Of a stretch of DNA of 64,000 nt, positions 20,946 through 32,104 are shown piece by piece. Position 1 is the first letter of the stretch, and each line of letters starts with the position of its first letter. Position numbers and translations under genes: made by a program. The notes beneath the pieces were generated by a model, which saw only the letters and a program-made list of their open reading frames with translations, searched no databases and had not been told where the DNA came from. Source of the stretch: Yersinia massiliensis CCUG 53443. GTDB lineage: Bacteria > Pseudomonadota > Gammaproteobacteria > Enterobacterales > Enterobacteriaceae. The stretch lies in the NCBI RefSeq assembly GCF_000312485.1, contig NZ_HE997647.1, positions 1 through 64,000 of the forward strand. The letters are read 5' to 3'.

Positions 20946-20968
20946 CTCATCCTCCCATCTCCTCCCCC
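20946..20968 (-). promoter_or_regulatory. Pair of MalT boxes
   Basis: On the minus strand GGGGAGGAGA and GAGGATGAGG each match 9 of 10 positions of the MalT box and lie next to each other. A weaker copy, GAGGATGATG, lies near 20787-20797. MalT with maltotriose would activate both divergent operons from these. Confidence 0.65.
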
Positions 20969-21328
20969 ATGAAAAACTTTGTTACGGATGATTACCAAAC
21001 AGTAGCACTGCCGCATTATCGGCAACATTGAAAAAACAGTCCCTCATTGAAAAGCAGCGCCAGCACAGCACAGTGGCCCACTTAATGAGGTTGTTTGGTT
21101 AGTTTTTACCCAGCCAGATCAAGACGTTGAAGCGTTAACTAACGTGCAGCCCTATACTCAGGCCGCGACGTCGTCCGGGGCAACCGGCTCAACGCTTGGC
21201 GGAACGACGCGTAGCAAGAGAGTCATCAGGGCTGGGAGTTATCGACGGGCTATGCCGGGATTTGCTTCCGCCATTTTTCTTCATTCAAGTTTTTTGAAAA
21301 GTTGTTTGCGTAAGCAAAGGAGTAACAG

Positions 21329-22444
21329 ATGGCTAATGTAACGCTGAGCGGCGTTTATAAGGCCTTTGGTGAGGCTGTGATTTCCAGAGATATCAATTTG
21401 GAAATCGATGACGGTGAATTTGTGGTGTTTGTTGGCCCATCCGGATGTGGAAAGTCAACGCTGCTGCGGATGATTGCCGGTCTTGAGGACATTACCTCGG
21501 GTGAGCTGTTGATTGGTGGTAAGCGCATGAACGATGTACCGCCTTCTGAGCGCGGCATCGGCATGGTGTTTCAGTCCTATGCACTTTATCCCCATCTGTC
21601 TGTGGCCGAAAACATGTCGTTTGGCCTGAAATTGGCGGGCGCGAAGAAAGCCGAAATAAACCAACGGGTGAATCAGGTAGCAGAAGTGCTGCAACTGGCT
21701 CACCTGTTGGACCGTCGGCCAAAAGCGTTATCAGGCGGGCAGCGTCAGCGTGTGGCGATTGGTCGTACCTTGGTCGCGGAGCCCGATGTTTTCTTGCTCG
21801 ATGAACCGTTATCTAACTTGGATGCCGCACTGCGAGTGCAGATGCGCATTGAGATATCGCGCCTCCATAAACGCCTGCAACGCACCATGATTTACGTCAC
21901 CCATGATCAGGTCGAAGCCATGACATTGGCCGACAAAATTGTGGTACTCGATGCGGGCAATGTCGCGCAGGTAGGTAAGCCACTCGAGCTGTACCACTAC
22001 CCAGCCAATCGCTTTGTCGCGGGCTTTATCGGCTCGCCAAAAATGAATTTTTTACCGGTTAAAGTGACCGCCGTTGAACCAAACCAAGTGCAAATAGAAC
22101 TTCCCAATCCAAATGGCCAATTAGTGTGGCTACCGGTAGAGGGCACTCGGGTTCATGTCGGCGCAAATATGTCTTTGGGGATCCGCCCGGAACATTTGCT
22201 GCCAAGCAGCGCCTCTGAAGTCACGCTGGAAGGCGAGATTCAAGTGGTCGAGCAACTGGGTAACGAGACTCAAATTCATATCCAAATCCCGGCAATACGT
22301 CAGAACCTGGTTTACCGCCAGAACGACGTGGTGCTGGTAGAAGAAGGTGCAACATTCGCCATCGGTTTGCCTCCACAACGTTGTCATCTATTCCGTGAAG
22401 ATGGCACTGCGTGTAAACGGCTTTACCAAGAGCTGGGTGTCTAG
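21329..22444 (+). CDS. malK: Maltose/maltodextrin ABC transporter ATPase MalK
   Basis: ATPase of the maltose importer, which also holds MalT inactive and binds enzyme IIA-Glc for inducer exclusion. The 371-aa length equals E. coli MalK. Walker [10 protein letters not shown] (residues 36-44), the signature [13 protein letters not shown], Walker [13 protein letters not shown] and the switch THDQVEA are intact. The C-terminal regulatory domain (about 240-371, with [10 protein letters not shown]) is complete. AAAGGAG lies 7 nt before the ATG. First gene of malK-lamB-malM. Confidence 0.98.
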   Translation: MANVTLSGVYKAFGEAVISRDINLEIDDGEFVVFVGPSGCGKSTLLRMIAGLEDITSGELLIGGKRMNDVPPSERGIGMVFQSYALYPHLSVAENMSFGLKLAGAKKAEINQRVNQVAEVLQLAHLLDRRPKALSGGQRQRVAIGRTLVAEPDVFLLDEPLSNLDAALRVQMRIEISRLHKRLQRTMIYVTHDQVEAMTLADKIVVLDAGNVAQVGKPLELYHYPANRFVAGFIGSPKMNFLPVKVTAVEPNQVQIELPNPNGQLVWLPVEGTRVHVGANMSLGIRPEHLLPSSASEVTLEGEIQVVEQLGNETQIHIQIPAIRQNLVYRQNDVVLVEEGATFAIGLPPQRCHLFREDGTACKRLYQELGV

Positions 22445-22476
22445 TGATAGCAGCGCCCTGCGACGGAAAATGTTAA

Positions 22477-23802
<1,326 letters not shown>

Positions 23803-23812
23803 CAGTCGTGTT

Positions 23813-23836
23813 GCAGCCGTCCTTAGGGGCGGCTGT
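23813..23836 (+). terminator. Hairpin after lamB
   Basis: CAGCCG (23814-23819) pairs with CGGCTG (23830-23835), extended by CC/GG, then CCTGTTTTG. A weak terminator here would give partial read-through into malM. Confidence 0.5.
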
Positions 23837-24013
23837 CCTGTTTTGATGAGGTGGGTTACGGCCCGTTTCCAATAATATAAAGCGAGACACCCGCCATCAT
23901 TCAAGTGGTCGCCAAGGTGCAGGCAACTTGAAGTTTGACGGGAATCATTGGTTAACTCTGCCGACCTTGCCTGTGCACAGTTAGCGCTGACGCTCAATGT
24001 ATAAGGTATAACA

Positions 24014-24928
24014 ATGAAAAAGAATCTGCTGACACTCTGTTTGGCATTGGCTCTAGGGGTCACCGCACCTCTGGCAGTGCAGGCCGAATCAACGATATCT
24101 CCGGCGAATGTCTCTATCGCGCCGACAATCAGTACTGCCACGCTACAGCAGTTACCGTGGCAACCCTTAGTGCCACCCGTAACGCAAGACGTCAAACTCA
24201 CGTCTGTTAGCCCACAAATCTCGCAAGGGAACATTGAAGGTGCGGTTGCCGCCTTTGCATTGCCCGCAGATCGTGGCTCGATGGAAATCACGCTCAGCAG
24301 TTTAGTGACAGATAACCAATTGTACTCGCCAAGCGTCTTGGTGCTCGATGAACAAATGCGCCCAGCAGCTTATTATCCTGCCAGCTATTTCACCTACGAA
24401 AAAGCCGGCATCATGACCAGCGACCGTCTGCAAGGGGTGATGAAACTGACACCTGCGTTGGGCCAGAAACAGATTTATCTGTTGGTCTATACCACGCGTG
24501 AAGATTTGGCTAAAACCACTAAGTTGCTCGATCCGGCTAAGGCTTATGCCATGGGCGTGGGTAACGCAGTACCGGATATCCCTGATCCGATTGCCAAGCA
24601 TACGCCTACAGGCAACCTGAAAATCAAGGCCACTGCCGAGCAAGGCATGGGTAACGTGATGATAGGCTTAATTCAGTCAGCACCGGCTTCACCTCCTGTC
24701 GTGGTAGGCAGCACACAAACTGCGGCGGTTGCAGCACCAGCACCTGCGCCTGTGAAACCGGCAGAACCGATGCTGAGCGAGACTGAAAACTACTTCAACC
24801 AAGCGATTAAAGACGCGGTGAAATCCGGTGATGTCGATAAGGCGCTGAAATTGTTGAACGAGGCGGAACATTTGGGCTCAACTTCAGCCCGAAAAACCTT
24901 TATTGGCAGTGTAAAAGGCAAGGGTTAA
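24014..24928 (+). CDS. malM: Maltose operon periplasmic protein MalM
   Basis: Periplasmic protein of the maltose regulon with no fixed biochemical role. The 304-aa precursor (E. coli 306) has a clear signal peptide MKKNLLTLCLALALGVTAPL then AVQA. An Ala/Pro-rich linker (AAVAAPAPAPVKPAEP, near 229-244) precedes a C-terminal helical module SETENYFNQAIKDAVKSGDV. It lies 211 bp after lamB, in the same direction, and ends before a strong terminator. Confidence 0.95.
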   Translation: MKKNLLTLCLALALGVTAPLAVQAESTISPANVSIAPTISTATLQQLPWQPLVPPVTQDVKLTSVSPQISQGNIEGAVAAFALPADRGSMEITLSSLVTDNQLYSPSVLVLDEQMRPAAYYPASYFTYEKAGIMTSDRLQGVMKLTPALGQKQIYLLVYTTREDLAKTTKLLDPAKAYAMGVGNAVPDIPDPIAKHTPTGNLKIKATAEQGMGNVMIGLIQSAPASPPVVVGSTQTAAVAAPAPAPVKPAEPMLSETENYFNQAIKDAVKSGDVDKALKLLNEAEHLGSTSARKTFIGSVKGKG

Positions 24929-24958
24929 TCCCGGCACTGCCGAATATGGCTAGATGAT

Positions 24959-24984
24959 TGGTGCGCTTTGGCGCACCTTTTTTT
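24959..24984 (+). terminator. Terminator of malK-lamB-malM
   Basis: GGTGCGC (24960-24966) pairs with GCGCACC (24971-24977), followed by seven T, 31 bp after the malM stop. Confidence 0.92.
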
Positions 24985-25206
24985 ATGGGGCGGTATGTGC
25001 AGCGACTGCGCCTTATCTTGTTTTATGCAATATCTTCTTTACCTGATGAACTCTCTAGAACATCGATACTGCACATCCGTCTGCTGAATTTATCGGCGTT
25101 AATTGGTTGTTGTGGTTATGATAATCAGATGCCGCCCTTGGCTCATTCTGCGCTACAATAGCGCTCTCTTTCGTCATTGTTAAATCCCCTGCAGGGAGCA
25201 AGTCGC

Positions 25207-25722
25207 ATGTCTACCGGCGATGCATCAATTTTAAAGCCTATCGAATGGTGTGCCATTGAACAGCCCGATATTCCCGCCAATATTGCTGATTGGTTGATGG
25301 AATTAGGCTCAATGACTCGGCGCTTTGAGCAGCATTGCCAGCGAGTCCATGTCGAACCACAACGTGAATGCTTCGTGACACGTAACGAATTAGGTGAAGA
25401 TGCGGCACATTTACCGGTAAGCGAACGCTATTGGCTGCGGGAAATCATCTTATGTGGTGATAATGAACCTTGGCTACTGGGGCGCACGGTTATTCCCGAA
25501 GAAACCTTGTCAGGCCCAGATCGTGCGCTGGTGGATTTAGGGACGATACCGCTGGGGCGCTATTTATTTGGTGGCGATAATTTAACGCGGGATTATATTC
25601 AGGTAGGGCGGCAGAATGCGCTATGGGCGCGCCGCTCATTGCTACGCCTATCAGGCAAACCCTTGTTACTGACAGAAGTTTTTTTACCGGCCTCGCCGCT
25701 TTATTCGGTTTTTGCAGGTTGA
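25207..25722 (+). CDS. ubiC: Chorismate pyruvate-lyase UbiC
   Basis: Converts chorismate to 4-hydroxybenzoate plus pyruvate, first step of ubiquinone synthesis. The 171-aa product has the family blocks [31 protein letters not shown] and [20 protein letters not shown]. The ATG at 25207 follows CAGGGAGC; a longer reading from 25177 adds ten residues not expected in the family. The C-terminus is slightly longer than in E. coli (165 aa). ubiA follows after 21 bp, so the two form an operon. Confidence 0.94.
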   Translation: MSTGDASILKPIEWCAIEQPDIPANIADWLMELGSMTRRFEQHCQRVHVEPQRECFVTRNELGEDAAHLPVSERYWLREIILCGDNEPWLLGRTVIPEETLSGPDRALVDLGTIPLGRYLFGGDNLTRDYIQVGRQNALWARRSLLRLSGKPLLLTEVFLPASPLYSVFAG

Positions 25723-25743
25723 GTTGGCTGTGAGATTTAGGAG

Positions 25744-26619
25744 ATGGATAAATTGAAGGGAAGTATTGACCAAAGCAAATGGCGGGCTTATTGCCGTTTG
25801 ATGCGCATCGATAAGCCGATTGGTTCCTTATTATTGTTGTGGCCGACATTTTGGGCGCTATGGTTGGCGGGGCAAGGCATTCCTGAGGTTCAGATACTGA
25901 TTGTTTTTGTCTTAGGGGTCTTCTTCATGCGCGCGGCAGGCTGCGTCGTCAATGATTATGCTGACAGGAATATTGATGGCTATGTGAAACGCACCGCCTC
26001 TCGGCCGCTGCCCAGCGGTGCCATTAGTGAAAAAGAGAGCAAAATCCTGTTCGTCACCTTGGTACTGCTTTCGTTTGGCTTAGTCTTAACCTTGAATCGC
26101 ATGACCATCGGGTTATCACTGGCGGCACTGGCGCTGGCTTGGGTGTACCCGTTTATGAAAAGGGTTACCCACCTACCTCAGGTGGTTTTGGGCGCCGCTT
26201 TTGGTTGGTCAATCCCGATGGGATTCGCGGCAGTCAGTGAAAGTTTGCCCTTGGTTTGTTGGCTACTATTCTTGGCCAATATCTGCTGGACAGTCGCTTA
26301 CGATACGCAATATGCGATGGTTGATCGTGATGATGACCTCAAAATTGGGGTTAAATCTACCGCTATTCTCTTTGGTCAACATGACAAACTGATCATTGGA
26401 TTGTTGCAATTAGCGACGTTGGTACTGATGGTCGCGGTCGGCTGGCTGATGAATCTGGGCGGGGCATTTTATTGGTCATTACTGCTCGCAGGGGCGCTGT
26501 TCGTTCATCAGCAGAAGTTGATTGCTCAACGTGAGCGTGATGCCTGCTTCCGAGCATTTCTAAACAATAACTATGTGGGATTGGTATTGTTTTTAGGCAT
26601 TCTAGTGAGCTACTTATAA
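25744..26619 (+). CDS. ubiA: 4-hydroxybenzoate octaprenyltransferase UbiA
   Basis: Integral membrane enzyme that attaches the polyprenyl tail to 4-hydroxybenzoate. The 291-aa protein has about eight membrane segments and both Asp-rich metal/diphosphate motifs, [10 protein letters not shown] (near 75) and [13 protein letters not shown] (near 190), with [11 protein letters not shown] at the N-terminus. The start follows TTAGGAG. Second gene of ubiCA, convergent with plsB across a shared terminator. Confidence 0.96.
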   Translation: MDKLKGSIDQSKWRAYCRLMRIDKPIGSLLLLWPTFWALWLAGQGIPEVQILIVFVLGVFFMRAAGCVVNDYADRNIDGYVKRTASRPLPSGAISEKESKILFVTLVLLSFGLVLTLNRMTIGLSLAALALAWVYPFMKRVTHLPQVVLGAAFGWSIPMGFAAVSESLPLVCWLLFLANICWTVAYDTQYAMVDRDDDLKIGVKSTAILFGQHDKLIIGLLQLATLVLMVAVGWLMNLGGAFYWSLLLAGALFVHQQKLIAQRERDACFRAFLNNNYVGLVLFLGILVSYL

Positions 26620-26623
26620 AAAA

Positions 26624-26650
26624 TGGCCAGAGGGTCAGTCTGGCCACTTT
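26624..26650. terminator. Bidirectional terminator between ubiA and plsB
   Basis: TGGCCAGA (26624-26631) and TCTGGCCA (26639-26646) form a perfect stem. T-rich sequence follows on the plus strand and TTTTTT on the minus strand, so it can serve both convergent genes. Confidence 0.85.
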
Positions 26651-26659
26651 TATTGTTTA

Positions 26660-26736
26660 CTAATCGATACTGTTTGCTAACCGATACTGTTTGCTAACCG
26701 ATACTGTTTGCTAACCGATACTGTTTACTAATCGAT
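26660..26736. repeat. 17-bp tandem repeat, four and a half copies
   Basis: Units of CTAA(C/T)CGATACTGTTT(G/A) start at 26660, 26677, 26694 and 26711, with a partial fifth at 26728. The array fills the space between the terminator and the plsB stop codon and just enters that codon. It may vary in copy number between strains. Confidence 0.92.
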
Positions 26737-29210
26737 TAATTTTCCGATTTATCTTCTTCTTCATCATCAGGTTCTGGCAACTGTTCGCTGGTTTCCGCTG
26801 GCATACTGACACTCTCAATCGTCAGCTTCACTTCCGGCGTCATCAAGGCACTCAACATATTATAAACTTCCAATGTCTGTGCCTGAACAGCATCACCGGT
26901 ATCACTGATATAACCTTCTTCACGCAGTGTGCCCACCAACGTTGAGAAGACCGCTTTATCAAAGAATTCCGGTGCGTTAATGCCATGCAGAACCGACAAA
27001 CGTTGCGCCATGATACGGCTCTCTTTCTCCAGAGCCCCACGATTGATGCTTGGGTTTGCACTGAGTAACGACAGCGTAATCGCGTAACGTTGCAGTGTTT
27101 CTCGGACACCTGCCGCCAATAATTGCAGTGGACGAATACGGGCTGGATTCAGCACCAATTCATTCCCTTTGTCGCAAATAAGCTGCTGACGCGCCAGTTC
27201 ATCAATTAAGGTATCCAGCGTATGCGGTAACTGCTCTTTGCTGTAATGCAGGAACAATTCGGCTTTTAGCATCGGATAAATCATGCCAATCTGACGCAGC
27301 AACTCAGCGCGAGTAATGCGGCGGTGGTACATCACCATGCTGGCAATCAGCGACGGTAACATCAGCAAGTGCTGGATATTGTTGCGGTAATAAGTCATCA
27401 GCACGGCTTGTTCCCGTGGCAGGATGATGATGTCACCGATATTGTCTTTCTCCACCTCGAACTTATTCATATTCAAGGCGTGATTCAGTAACTCTTCCGG
27501 TGTTTTATCCGGAACAGTGACGTCTTTCGCGTAAGGCACGTTGCGCATCAGTTGCAAGTAGCAATCGAGTTGCTCAAGTAACTGCTCGCGAGTCAGTGAG
27601 CGCTGGCGTGAGGCCAATAATGCGGTCGAACAGAGGTTCATGGCGTTTGCCGCTGCCGCATTGTTGATTCTAACCATGATCTTGCCAGCCAAATCATTCA
27701 CTGCCGGTGTCAGCCATGTTGGGCGCTGTGCTTCAATCGGATCAATAGCATCCCGCCATTGCGGCACATTAGTGTTCAGATAGGTGGTCAGCGGAATAGG
27801 TTCACCAAAGTTAACATAGCCCTGACCGAGATTACGTAACTTGCGCAAGCCACGTAGCATTTGCAGCAAGTTCTCTTTCTCTTTGGTCGCACCACGTAAT
27901 TCTTTAGCGTAAGTACCCACTTCCATGACATGCTCGTAGCCAATATAAATTGGCACCAAGGTAATGGGGCGTGACCCGCCACGAAGCATGGCCTGAATGG
28001 TCATCGACAGCGTGCCGGTTTTAGGCTCTAACAAACGCCCCGTGCGTGAACGGCCGCCTTCAACAAAGTATTCTACTGAATAGCCACGCGTAAACAGCTC
28101 ACCCAGATATTCACGGAATACCGTTGAATAGAGTTTATTGCCCTTAAAAGTACGGCGGATAAAGAACGCACCCAAACGGCGGAAAATCGGGCCAGCAGGC
28201 CAGAAGTTAAGGTTTATACCGGCTGCAATATGAGGCGGTACTAGCCCTTGATGATAGAGCACGTAGGAGAGCAGCAAATAATCCATATGGCTGCGATGGC
28301 AAGGCACATAAACAATCTCATGACCATCTTGTGCCAACTGCCGTACTCGCTCAGCGTTATGGACGTTGATGCCTTGATACAGGCGGTTCCATGTCCAGCT
28401 CAATACCCTGTCAGATAGACGTACGGCTTCATAAGAGAAGTTTGCCGCAATCTCTTCCATCAACGTAATGGCGTTTTGCTGTGCTTTCTCGTGGGAGATT
28501 TTTTTGGTCCGCGCTTCATCGGCAACGGCTTTTTCAATCGCTTTAGAGGCCAGCAGCTTATTGAACAGGTCCTGACGGGCTGGCAAACTTGGGCCGACTG
28601 CCGCCAAACGCTGACGAGAGAAGTGCATCCGCGCTACGCGAGCCAGTTTATGAGCGATGGTTTTATCTGTGCCATGCTCACTGGCCATCCGGCGCAGTGA
28701 CACTGTGGTTGAGAACCGGACAAAACTATCGCGGCCTAGCCACAAGACAGCAAAGAACTTCTCAACGCCGTTCAATACCCGCAGATGAGGTGTGCCGTGC
28801 CCTTCGCGCCCAGGTGAGCGACCAAACATCACGGAAACCGGCAGCATCTGAATATCTAATTCCGGATTATTACGATGTAAATCCAAATAATCGTGGAACA
28901 GCTTGACTGACTCTTGTTTTGGCGCGTAATAGCGAAAGACCCTTGGGCCATTATCGATAAAGACATGGCTTGGGAGTTGTACGCCATCAATTTCCAATGG
29001 AATCAAAGGATCAGGCAGATCTTGTGCCTGACACTGCGCTCGCAAAGTCAGTAAATCAGCCTTGGAATTATAAGGTAAAACGTACAGAATTGGACGAGAC
29101 GGGTCTAACCCTAACTCAGTCACAGGATCTGCCGGAATAACCTTGCTTTTTACCAACAATTTAAGTGGTAAATTCAATAACTTATAATATATTTTACGCC
29201 AACCTGACAT
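26736..29210 (-). CDS. plsB: Glycerol-3-phosphate acyltransferase PlsB
   Basis: Membrane-bound enzyme that acylates sn-glycerol 3-phosphate at position 1, first step of phospholipid synthesis. The 824-aa product has the catalytic HX4D motif HRSHMD (His305-Asp310), the glycerol-phosphate site [11 protein letters not shown] and the block [10 protein letters not shown]. The C-terminus carries an acidic tail ([12 protein letters not shown]), making it about 17 residues longer than E. coli PlsB (807). It is divergent from dgkA, and the two share lipid metabolism. Confidence 0.97.
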   Translation of the reverse strand: MSGWRKIYYKLLNLPLKLLVKSKVIPADPVTELGLDPSRPILYVLPYNSKADLLTLRAQCQAQDLPDPLIPLEIDGVQLPSHVFIDNGPRVFRYYAPKQESVKLFHDYLDLHRNNPELDIQMLPVSVMFGRSPGREGHGTPHLRVLNGVEKFFAVLWLGRDSFVRFSTTVSLRRMASEHGTDKTIAHKLARVARMHFSRQRLAAVGPSLPARQDLFNKLLASKAIEKAVADEARTKKISHEKAQQNAITLMEEIAANFSYEAVRLSDRVLSWTWNRLYQGINVHNAERVRQLAQDGHEIVYVPCHRSHMDYLLLSYVLYHQGLVPPHIAAGINLNFWPAGPIFRRLGAFFIRRTFKGNKLYSTVFREYLGELFTRGYSVEYFVEGGRSRTGRLLEPKTGTLSMTIQAMLRGGSRPITLVPIYIGYEHVMEVGTYAKELRGATKEKENLLQMLRGLRKLRNLGQGYVNFGEPIPLTTYLNTNVPQWRDAIDPIEAQRPTWLTPAVNDLAGKIMVRINNAAAANAMNLCSTALLASRQRSLTREQLLEQLDCYLQLMRNVPYAKDVTVPDKTPEELLNHALNMNKFEVEKDNIGDIIILPREQAVLMTYYRNNIQHLLMLPSLIASMVMYHRRITRAELLRQIGMIYPMLKAELFLHYSKEQLPHTLDTLIDELARQQLICDKGNELVLNPARIRPLQLLAAGVRETLQRYAITLSLLSANPSINRGALEKESRIMAQRLSVLHGINAPEFFDKAVFSTLVGTLREEGYISDTGDAVQAQTLEVYNMLSALMTPEVKLTIESVSMPAETSEQLPEPDDEEEDKSEN

Positions 29211-29336
29211 GACAACGTGAAGCCTCTTGTTAGCAATTCATCGCAAGGATACCAGAAACTGGTTTTTAGATCTGTGGTGATGAGACAATAGAAAACGGTA
29301 AAAATCATCATCTCCTTAAGATAAAGGCAATAAAAC

Positions 29337-29705
29337 ATGGCGAATCAGTTAACGGGGCTAACCCGAATCTACAAAGCGGCGGGTTATTCTGCGAAAGGCT
29401 TAATCGCAACTTGGCACAATGAAGCGGCTTTTCGCCAAGAGGCTGTCGTTGCGCTTGTGGCTATCATACTGGCGTTCTGGCTAGATTTAGATGCTGTAGC
29501 CCGCATTTTATTGATTGGTAGCGTTGTTCTAGTGATTATTATTGAAGTTATCAATAGTGCAATTGAAGCGGTAGTCGACCGCATTGGCAGTGAGTTCCAC
29601 GAGCTATCTGGTCGGGCTAAAGATATGGGGTCTGCCGCTGTATTTTTGGCTGTCTTGTTGGCTGTTTTTGTCTGGATATCTGTACTTTGGCACTATTTTG
29701 GCTGA
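29337..29705 (+). CDS. dgkA: Diacylglycerol kinase DgkA
   Basis: Small trimeric inner-membrane kinase that recycles diacylglycerol to phosphatidic acid. The 122-aa protein has three membrane segments and the catalytic signature EVINSAIEAVVDRIG with the conserved Glu and Asn. AAAGGC lies upstream of the ATG. 126 bp separate it from plsB on the other strand; lexA follows with its own promoter. Confidence 0.97.
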   Translation: MANQLTGLTRIYKAAGYSAKGLIATWHNEAAFRQEAVVALVAIILAFWLDLDAVARILLIGSVVLVIIIEVINSAIEAVVDRIGSEFHELSGRAKDMGSAAVFLAVLLAVFVWISVLWHYFG

Positions 29706-29806
29706 TGTCATCGTGCATAAAGCGACGGTGAGTTCACAACAGGACACAATTAAGCTGTGATTAATCCCTGTTTTTATTCACTCTTTGGTTCCCAATATCC
29801 ACTCAC

Positions 29807-29843
29807 CTGTATATACTCACAGCAAAACTGTATAAACAAACAG
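29807..29843 (+). promoter_or_regulatory. Two LexA (SOS) boxes of lexA
   Basis: CTGT-N8-ACAG occurs at 29807-29822 and 29828-29843, 21 bp apart, the same arrangement as in E. coli lexA. Both match the palindrome fully and lie just before the lexA start, so LexA would repress its own gene. Confidence 0.95.
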
Positions 29844-29851
29844 GGGGCGGA

Positions 29852-30460
29852 ATGAAAGCACTTACGACCAGACAGCAAGAGGTTTATGACCTAGTGCGCG
29901 ATCACTTGGCGCAAACTGGTATGCCACCGACCCGGGCCGAAATTGCGCAGCGTCTGGGGTTTCGCTCTCCTAACGCTGCTGAAGAGCATTTAAAAGCATT
30001 GGCCCGTAAAGGCGTGATTGAGATTGTCTCTGGCGCTTCGCGCGGCATTCGTTTGCTGATGGAAGAAGAAGAGGGCCTGCCACTGATTGGGCGGGTTGCT
30101 GCAGGTGAACCACTGCTGGCGCAGCAACACATCGAAGGGCACTATAAAGTTGATCCTTCCATGTTTAAGCCGAGCGCAGATTTTTTGCTGCGGGTTAATG
30201 GGATGTCGATGAGAGATATCGGTATTCTGGATGGCGACTTACTCGCAGTACATAAAACGCAGGATGTGCGGAACGGGCAAGTGGTTGTGGCACGCATCGA
30301 TGATGAAGTGACAGTCAAACGCCTTAAAAAGCAGGGCAGCATCGTACAGCTTCTGCCAGAAAACAGCGAGTTTGAGCCGATCGTCGTTGATCTGCGCGAA
30401 CAAAGCTTCACCATTGAGGGATTGGCCGTTGGCGTCATCCGTAATGGGGACTGGATCTGA
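29852..30460 (+). CDS. lexA: SOS repressor LexA
   Basis: Repressor of the SOS regulon, inactivated by RecA-stimulated self-cleavage. The 202-aa length equals E. coli. The winged HTH (about 28-65, with [20 protein letters not shown]), the cleavage bond Ala84-Gly85 in VAAGEP, and the Ser119/Lys156 dyad are all present. GGGGGCGG lies before the ATG. The gene that follows lexA in E. coli, dinF, is absent here; a hairpin and yjbJ follow instead. Confidence 0.98.
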   Translation: MKALTTRQQEVYDLVRDHLAQTGMPPTRAEIAQRLGFRSPNAAEEHLKALARKGVIEIVSGASRGIRLLMEEEEGLPLIGRVAAGEPLLAQQHIEGHYKVDPSMFKPSADFLLRVNGMSMRDIGILDGDLLAVHKTQDVRNGQVVVARIDDEVTVKRLKKQGSIVQLLPENSEFEPIVVDLREQSFTIEGLAVGVIRNGDWI

Positions 30461-30476
30461 TTTAATTGCCCGCAAT

Positions 30477-30505
30477 ATACCCTTCCTATCAGAAGGGTAT
30501 ATTAT
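30477..30505 (+). terminator. Hairpin after lexA
   Basis: ATACCCTTC (30477-30485) pairs perfectly with GAAGGGTAT (30492-30500) across a 6-nt loop, 17 bp after the lexA stop. The T tract is weak. ERIC-end-like ATACCC sequence suggests it could be a repeat remnant. Confidence 0.6.
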
Positions 30506-30827
30506 CCATTTCCCTACAATCTTTCTTATCATATTTAAATTGAGAGCATTCCGACAATACATTATTACCTGCTGTTTTAACTGAATATTATCAGTCATTA
30601 TTTTTACTTTCCTGATCTAAATCCAGTCATTAATATCAATCAGCCTTTAATTATCAGTCTCCTCTGCTATAGTTATTCCTACGATAAATATTTCTACTGA
30701 TGCTTAAATAAATTAATAACTACAAATTATTAGTTTATATAGATGGCGTTAGATGCTTAGTAATAATGGAAAATATTTATCGTATCAAATTAAGTAAACT
30801 GACTAATCCAAAGATTACGGAGATATC
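30506..30827. other. AT-rich gap before yjbJ
   Basis: About 320 bp of AT-rich sequence. It must hold the yjbJ promoter; a TAAAG-like element or sigma factor type cannot be assigned. I see no gene. Confidence 0.4.
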
Positions 30828-31037
30828 ATGAACAAAGATCAAGCTGACGGTAACTGGAAGCAGTTTAAGGGTAAAGTGAAAGAGAAATGGGGCAAGCTGA
30901 CTGACGATGATCTGACGGTTATTGAAGGTAAGCGCGACCAACTGGTCGGTAAAATCCAGGAAAAATACGGCTACCAGAAAGAGCAGGCTGAGAAAGAAGT
31001 GAAGGCCTGGGAAGATCATAGCAAATATCGCTGGTAG
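30828..31037 (+). CDS. yjbJ: CsbD-family stress protein YjbJ
   Basis: Small, abundant, highly charged cytoplasmic protein of the CsbD family, of unknown function; homologues are induced in stationary phase or by stress. The 69-aa sequence aligns along its length with E. coli YjbJ, including GNWKQFKGKVKEKWGKLTDD and IQEKYGYQKEQAEKEV. GGAGAT lies before the ATG. It stands alone between lexA and the oppositely oriented zur. Confidence 0.93.
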   Translation: MNKDQADGNWKQFKGKVKEKWGKLTDDDLTVIEGKRDQLVGKIQEKYGYQKEQAEKEVKAWEDHSKYRW

Positions 31038-31347
31038 TCACGTCACTAAATGGAATTAATCTGATACCGATACAAACAATTCGAATTCCTGCATGATAGA
31101 ATAATCACTATTAATTAAATAAACCTCATATCGGTTGTTTAACTGTCTTTATTATTCAATCATCTTTGATGAGGCATGTTAATAATAGATTCTATATCAG
31201 GATTTTCATTAGCGTTATTTTTTTGTATCGACGCGACACAAGGACGTGTCTCATATTTTCTGATCATCGCTAATATTAAAATTTATGCTGCCGTGATATC
31301 GACGACAGCTCAAACGAGATTCTTGGGCGTTATTCTCTTTGCCTCAA
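31038..31347. other. Gap between yjbJ and zur
   Basis: 310 bp, AT-rich in its first half. A short open frame (31176-31361) encodes a hydrophobic stretch but lacks a good binding site and overlaps zur. I see no terminator with a strong T tract and no gene. Confidence 0.4.
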
Positions 31348-31860
31348 TCACTTCTTTTTAGCCACAATCGAGTGGTCATGATCGCAATGATCATGGCTTT
31401 CACATGCTTCAATCACTCCGCATTCAGCACATAAACCATGCGCTTCAACCACGCTATGACGAAGTGCAAAACCAGACTGTTTTGCTAATTGTGCCAATGC
31501 TTCTTCGATACCCACCGTAGTACGTTCAGTCACTATTTTGCATCTATCGCAGATAAAGAGCGCTGAGGTGTGGGTCGGTTCTTCAAAATGATGGCATAAC
31601 ACATAACTGTTCGCAGACTCCACACGGTGGATAAATCCTTGTTCCAGCAAGAAATCTAACGCGCGATAAACAGTCGGTGGTTTAGCCTGAGGTTCAGAGA
31701 TACGCAGTAAATCCAATAAATCGTAGGCACTGATTGCGCCAGGCTGTTGTGCCATTAGACGCAAAACTTCAAGACGTTGCGGTGTCAGCCGGACGTTACG
31801 TTGTTGGCACAAACTTTCAGCTTGAGCCAGCAGTTTTTCCTGATTGATAGGGTTCATCAT
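31348..31860 (-). CDS. zur: Zinc uptake regulator Zur
   Basis: Fur-family repressor that blocks zinc uptake genes when zinc is sufficient. From the Met at 31860 the product is 170 aa (E. coli 171). It has the winged HTH (NVRLTPQRLEVLRLM, PPTVYRALDFLLEQGF), the structural zinc pairs CDRC and CAEC, and a His-rich C-terminus CESHDHCDHDHS. An in-frame ATG at 31899 would add 13 residues with two extra Cys, less like the family. GGGATG precedes the chosen start. Confidence 0.95.
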   Translation of the reverse strand: MMNPINQEKLLAQAESLCQQRNVRLTPQRLEVLRLMAQQPGAISAYDLLDLLRISEPQAKPPTVYRALDFLLEQGFIHRVESANSYVLCHHFEEPTHTSALFICDRCKIVTERTTVGIEEALAQLAKQSGFALRHSVVEAHGLCAECGVIEACESHDHCDHDHSIVAKKK

Positions 31861-32104
31861 ATACATCCCGCAGCAGTCGAATTGAAGGAATTTTACCATA
31901 TTTACAGCTAATCACCGATAGATGAAAAGGCTCAGGGTTGGCGGGCATCGCAATTTTGTCTTTTTAATCTCAATACTGGCCTGATATCAAGTTTTTCGTT
32001 TGACTAACCTACTTAACCATCATGGCGAGATTTTACGGTGTGAGCGCTAAATTAAAGCGAACAAACCGAGCTTAATGGCTCGATTTGTTCACCTTTAGTT
32101 AGGA

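Larger units (their letters stand above)
20578..21328. promoter_or_regulatory. Shared malE/malK control region, unusually long
   Basis: This 751-bp divergent region contains MalT-box-like sites and a CRP-like site within 20684-20968. The half near malK (about 21000-21328) is more GC-rich and contains no convincing gene. An open frame at 21144-21341 overlaps the malK start and has no family-like features. In E. coli the corresponding region is roughly half this length. Confidence 0.6.

Noticed and set aside
21144-21341. 65-codon open frame ending inside malK
   Set aside because: It overlaps the malK start and its binding site in another frame, and the sequence has low-complexity Ser/Thr/Arg character typical of chance frames.
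26660-26736. Possible CRISPR array
   Set aside because: The 17-bp units adjoin each other with no spacers and no cas genes are near; it is a simple tandem repeat.
31176-31361. Hydrophobic 61-codon open frame between yjbJ and zur
   Set aside because: No binding site, overlaps the zur 3' end, AT-rich chance hydrophobicity.
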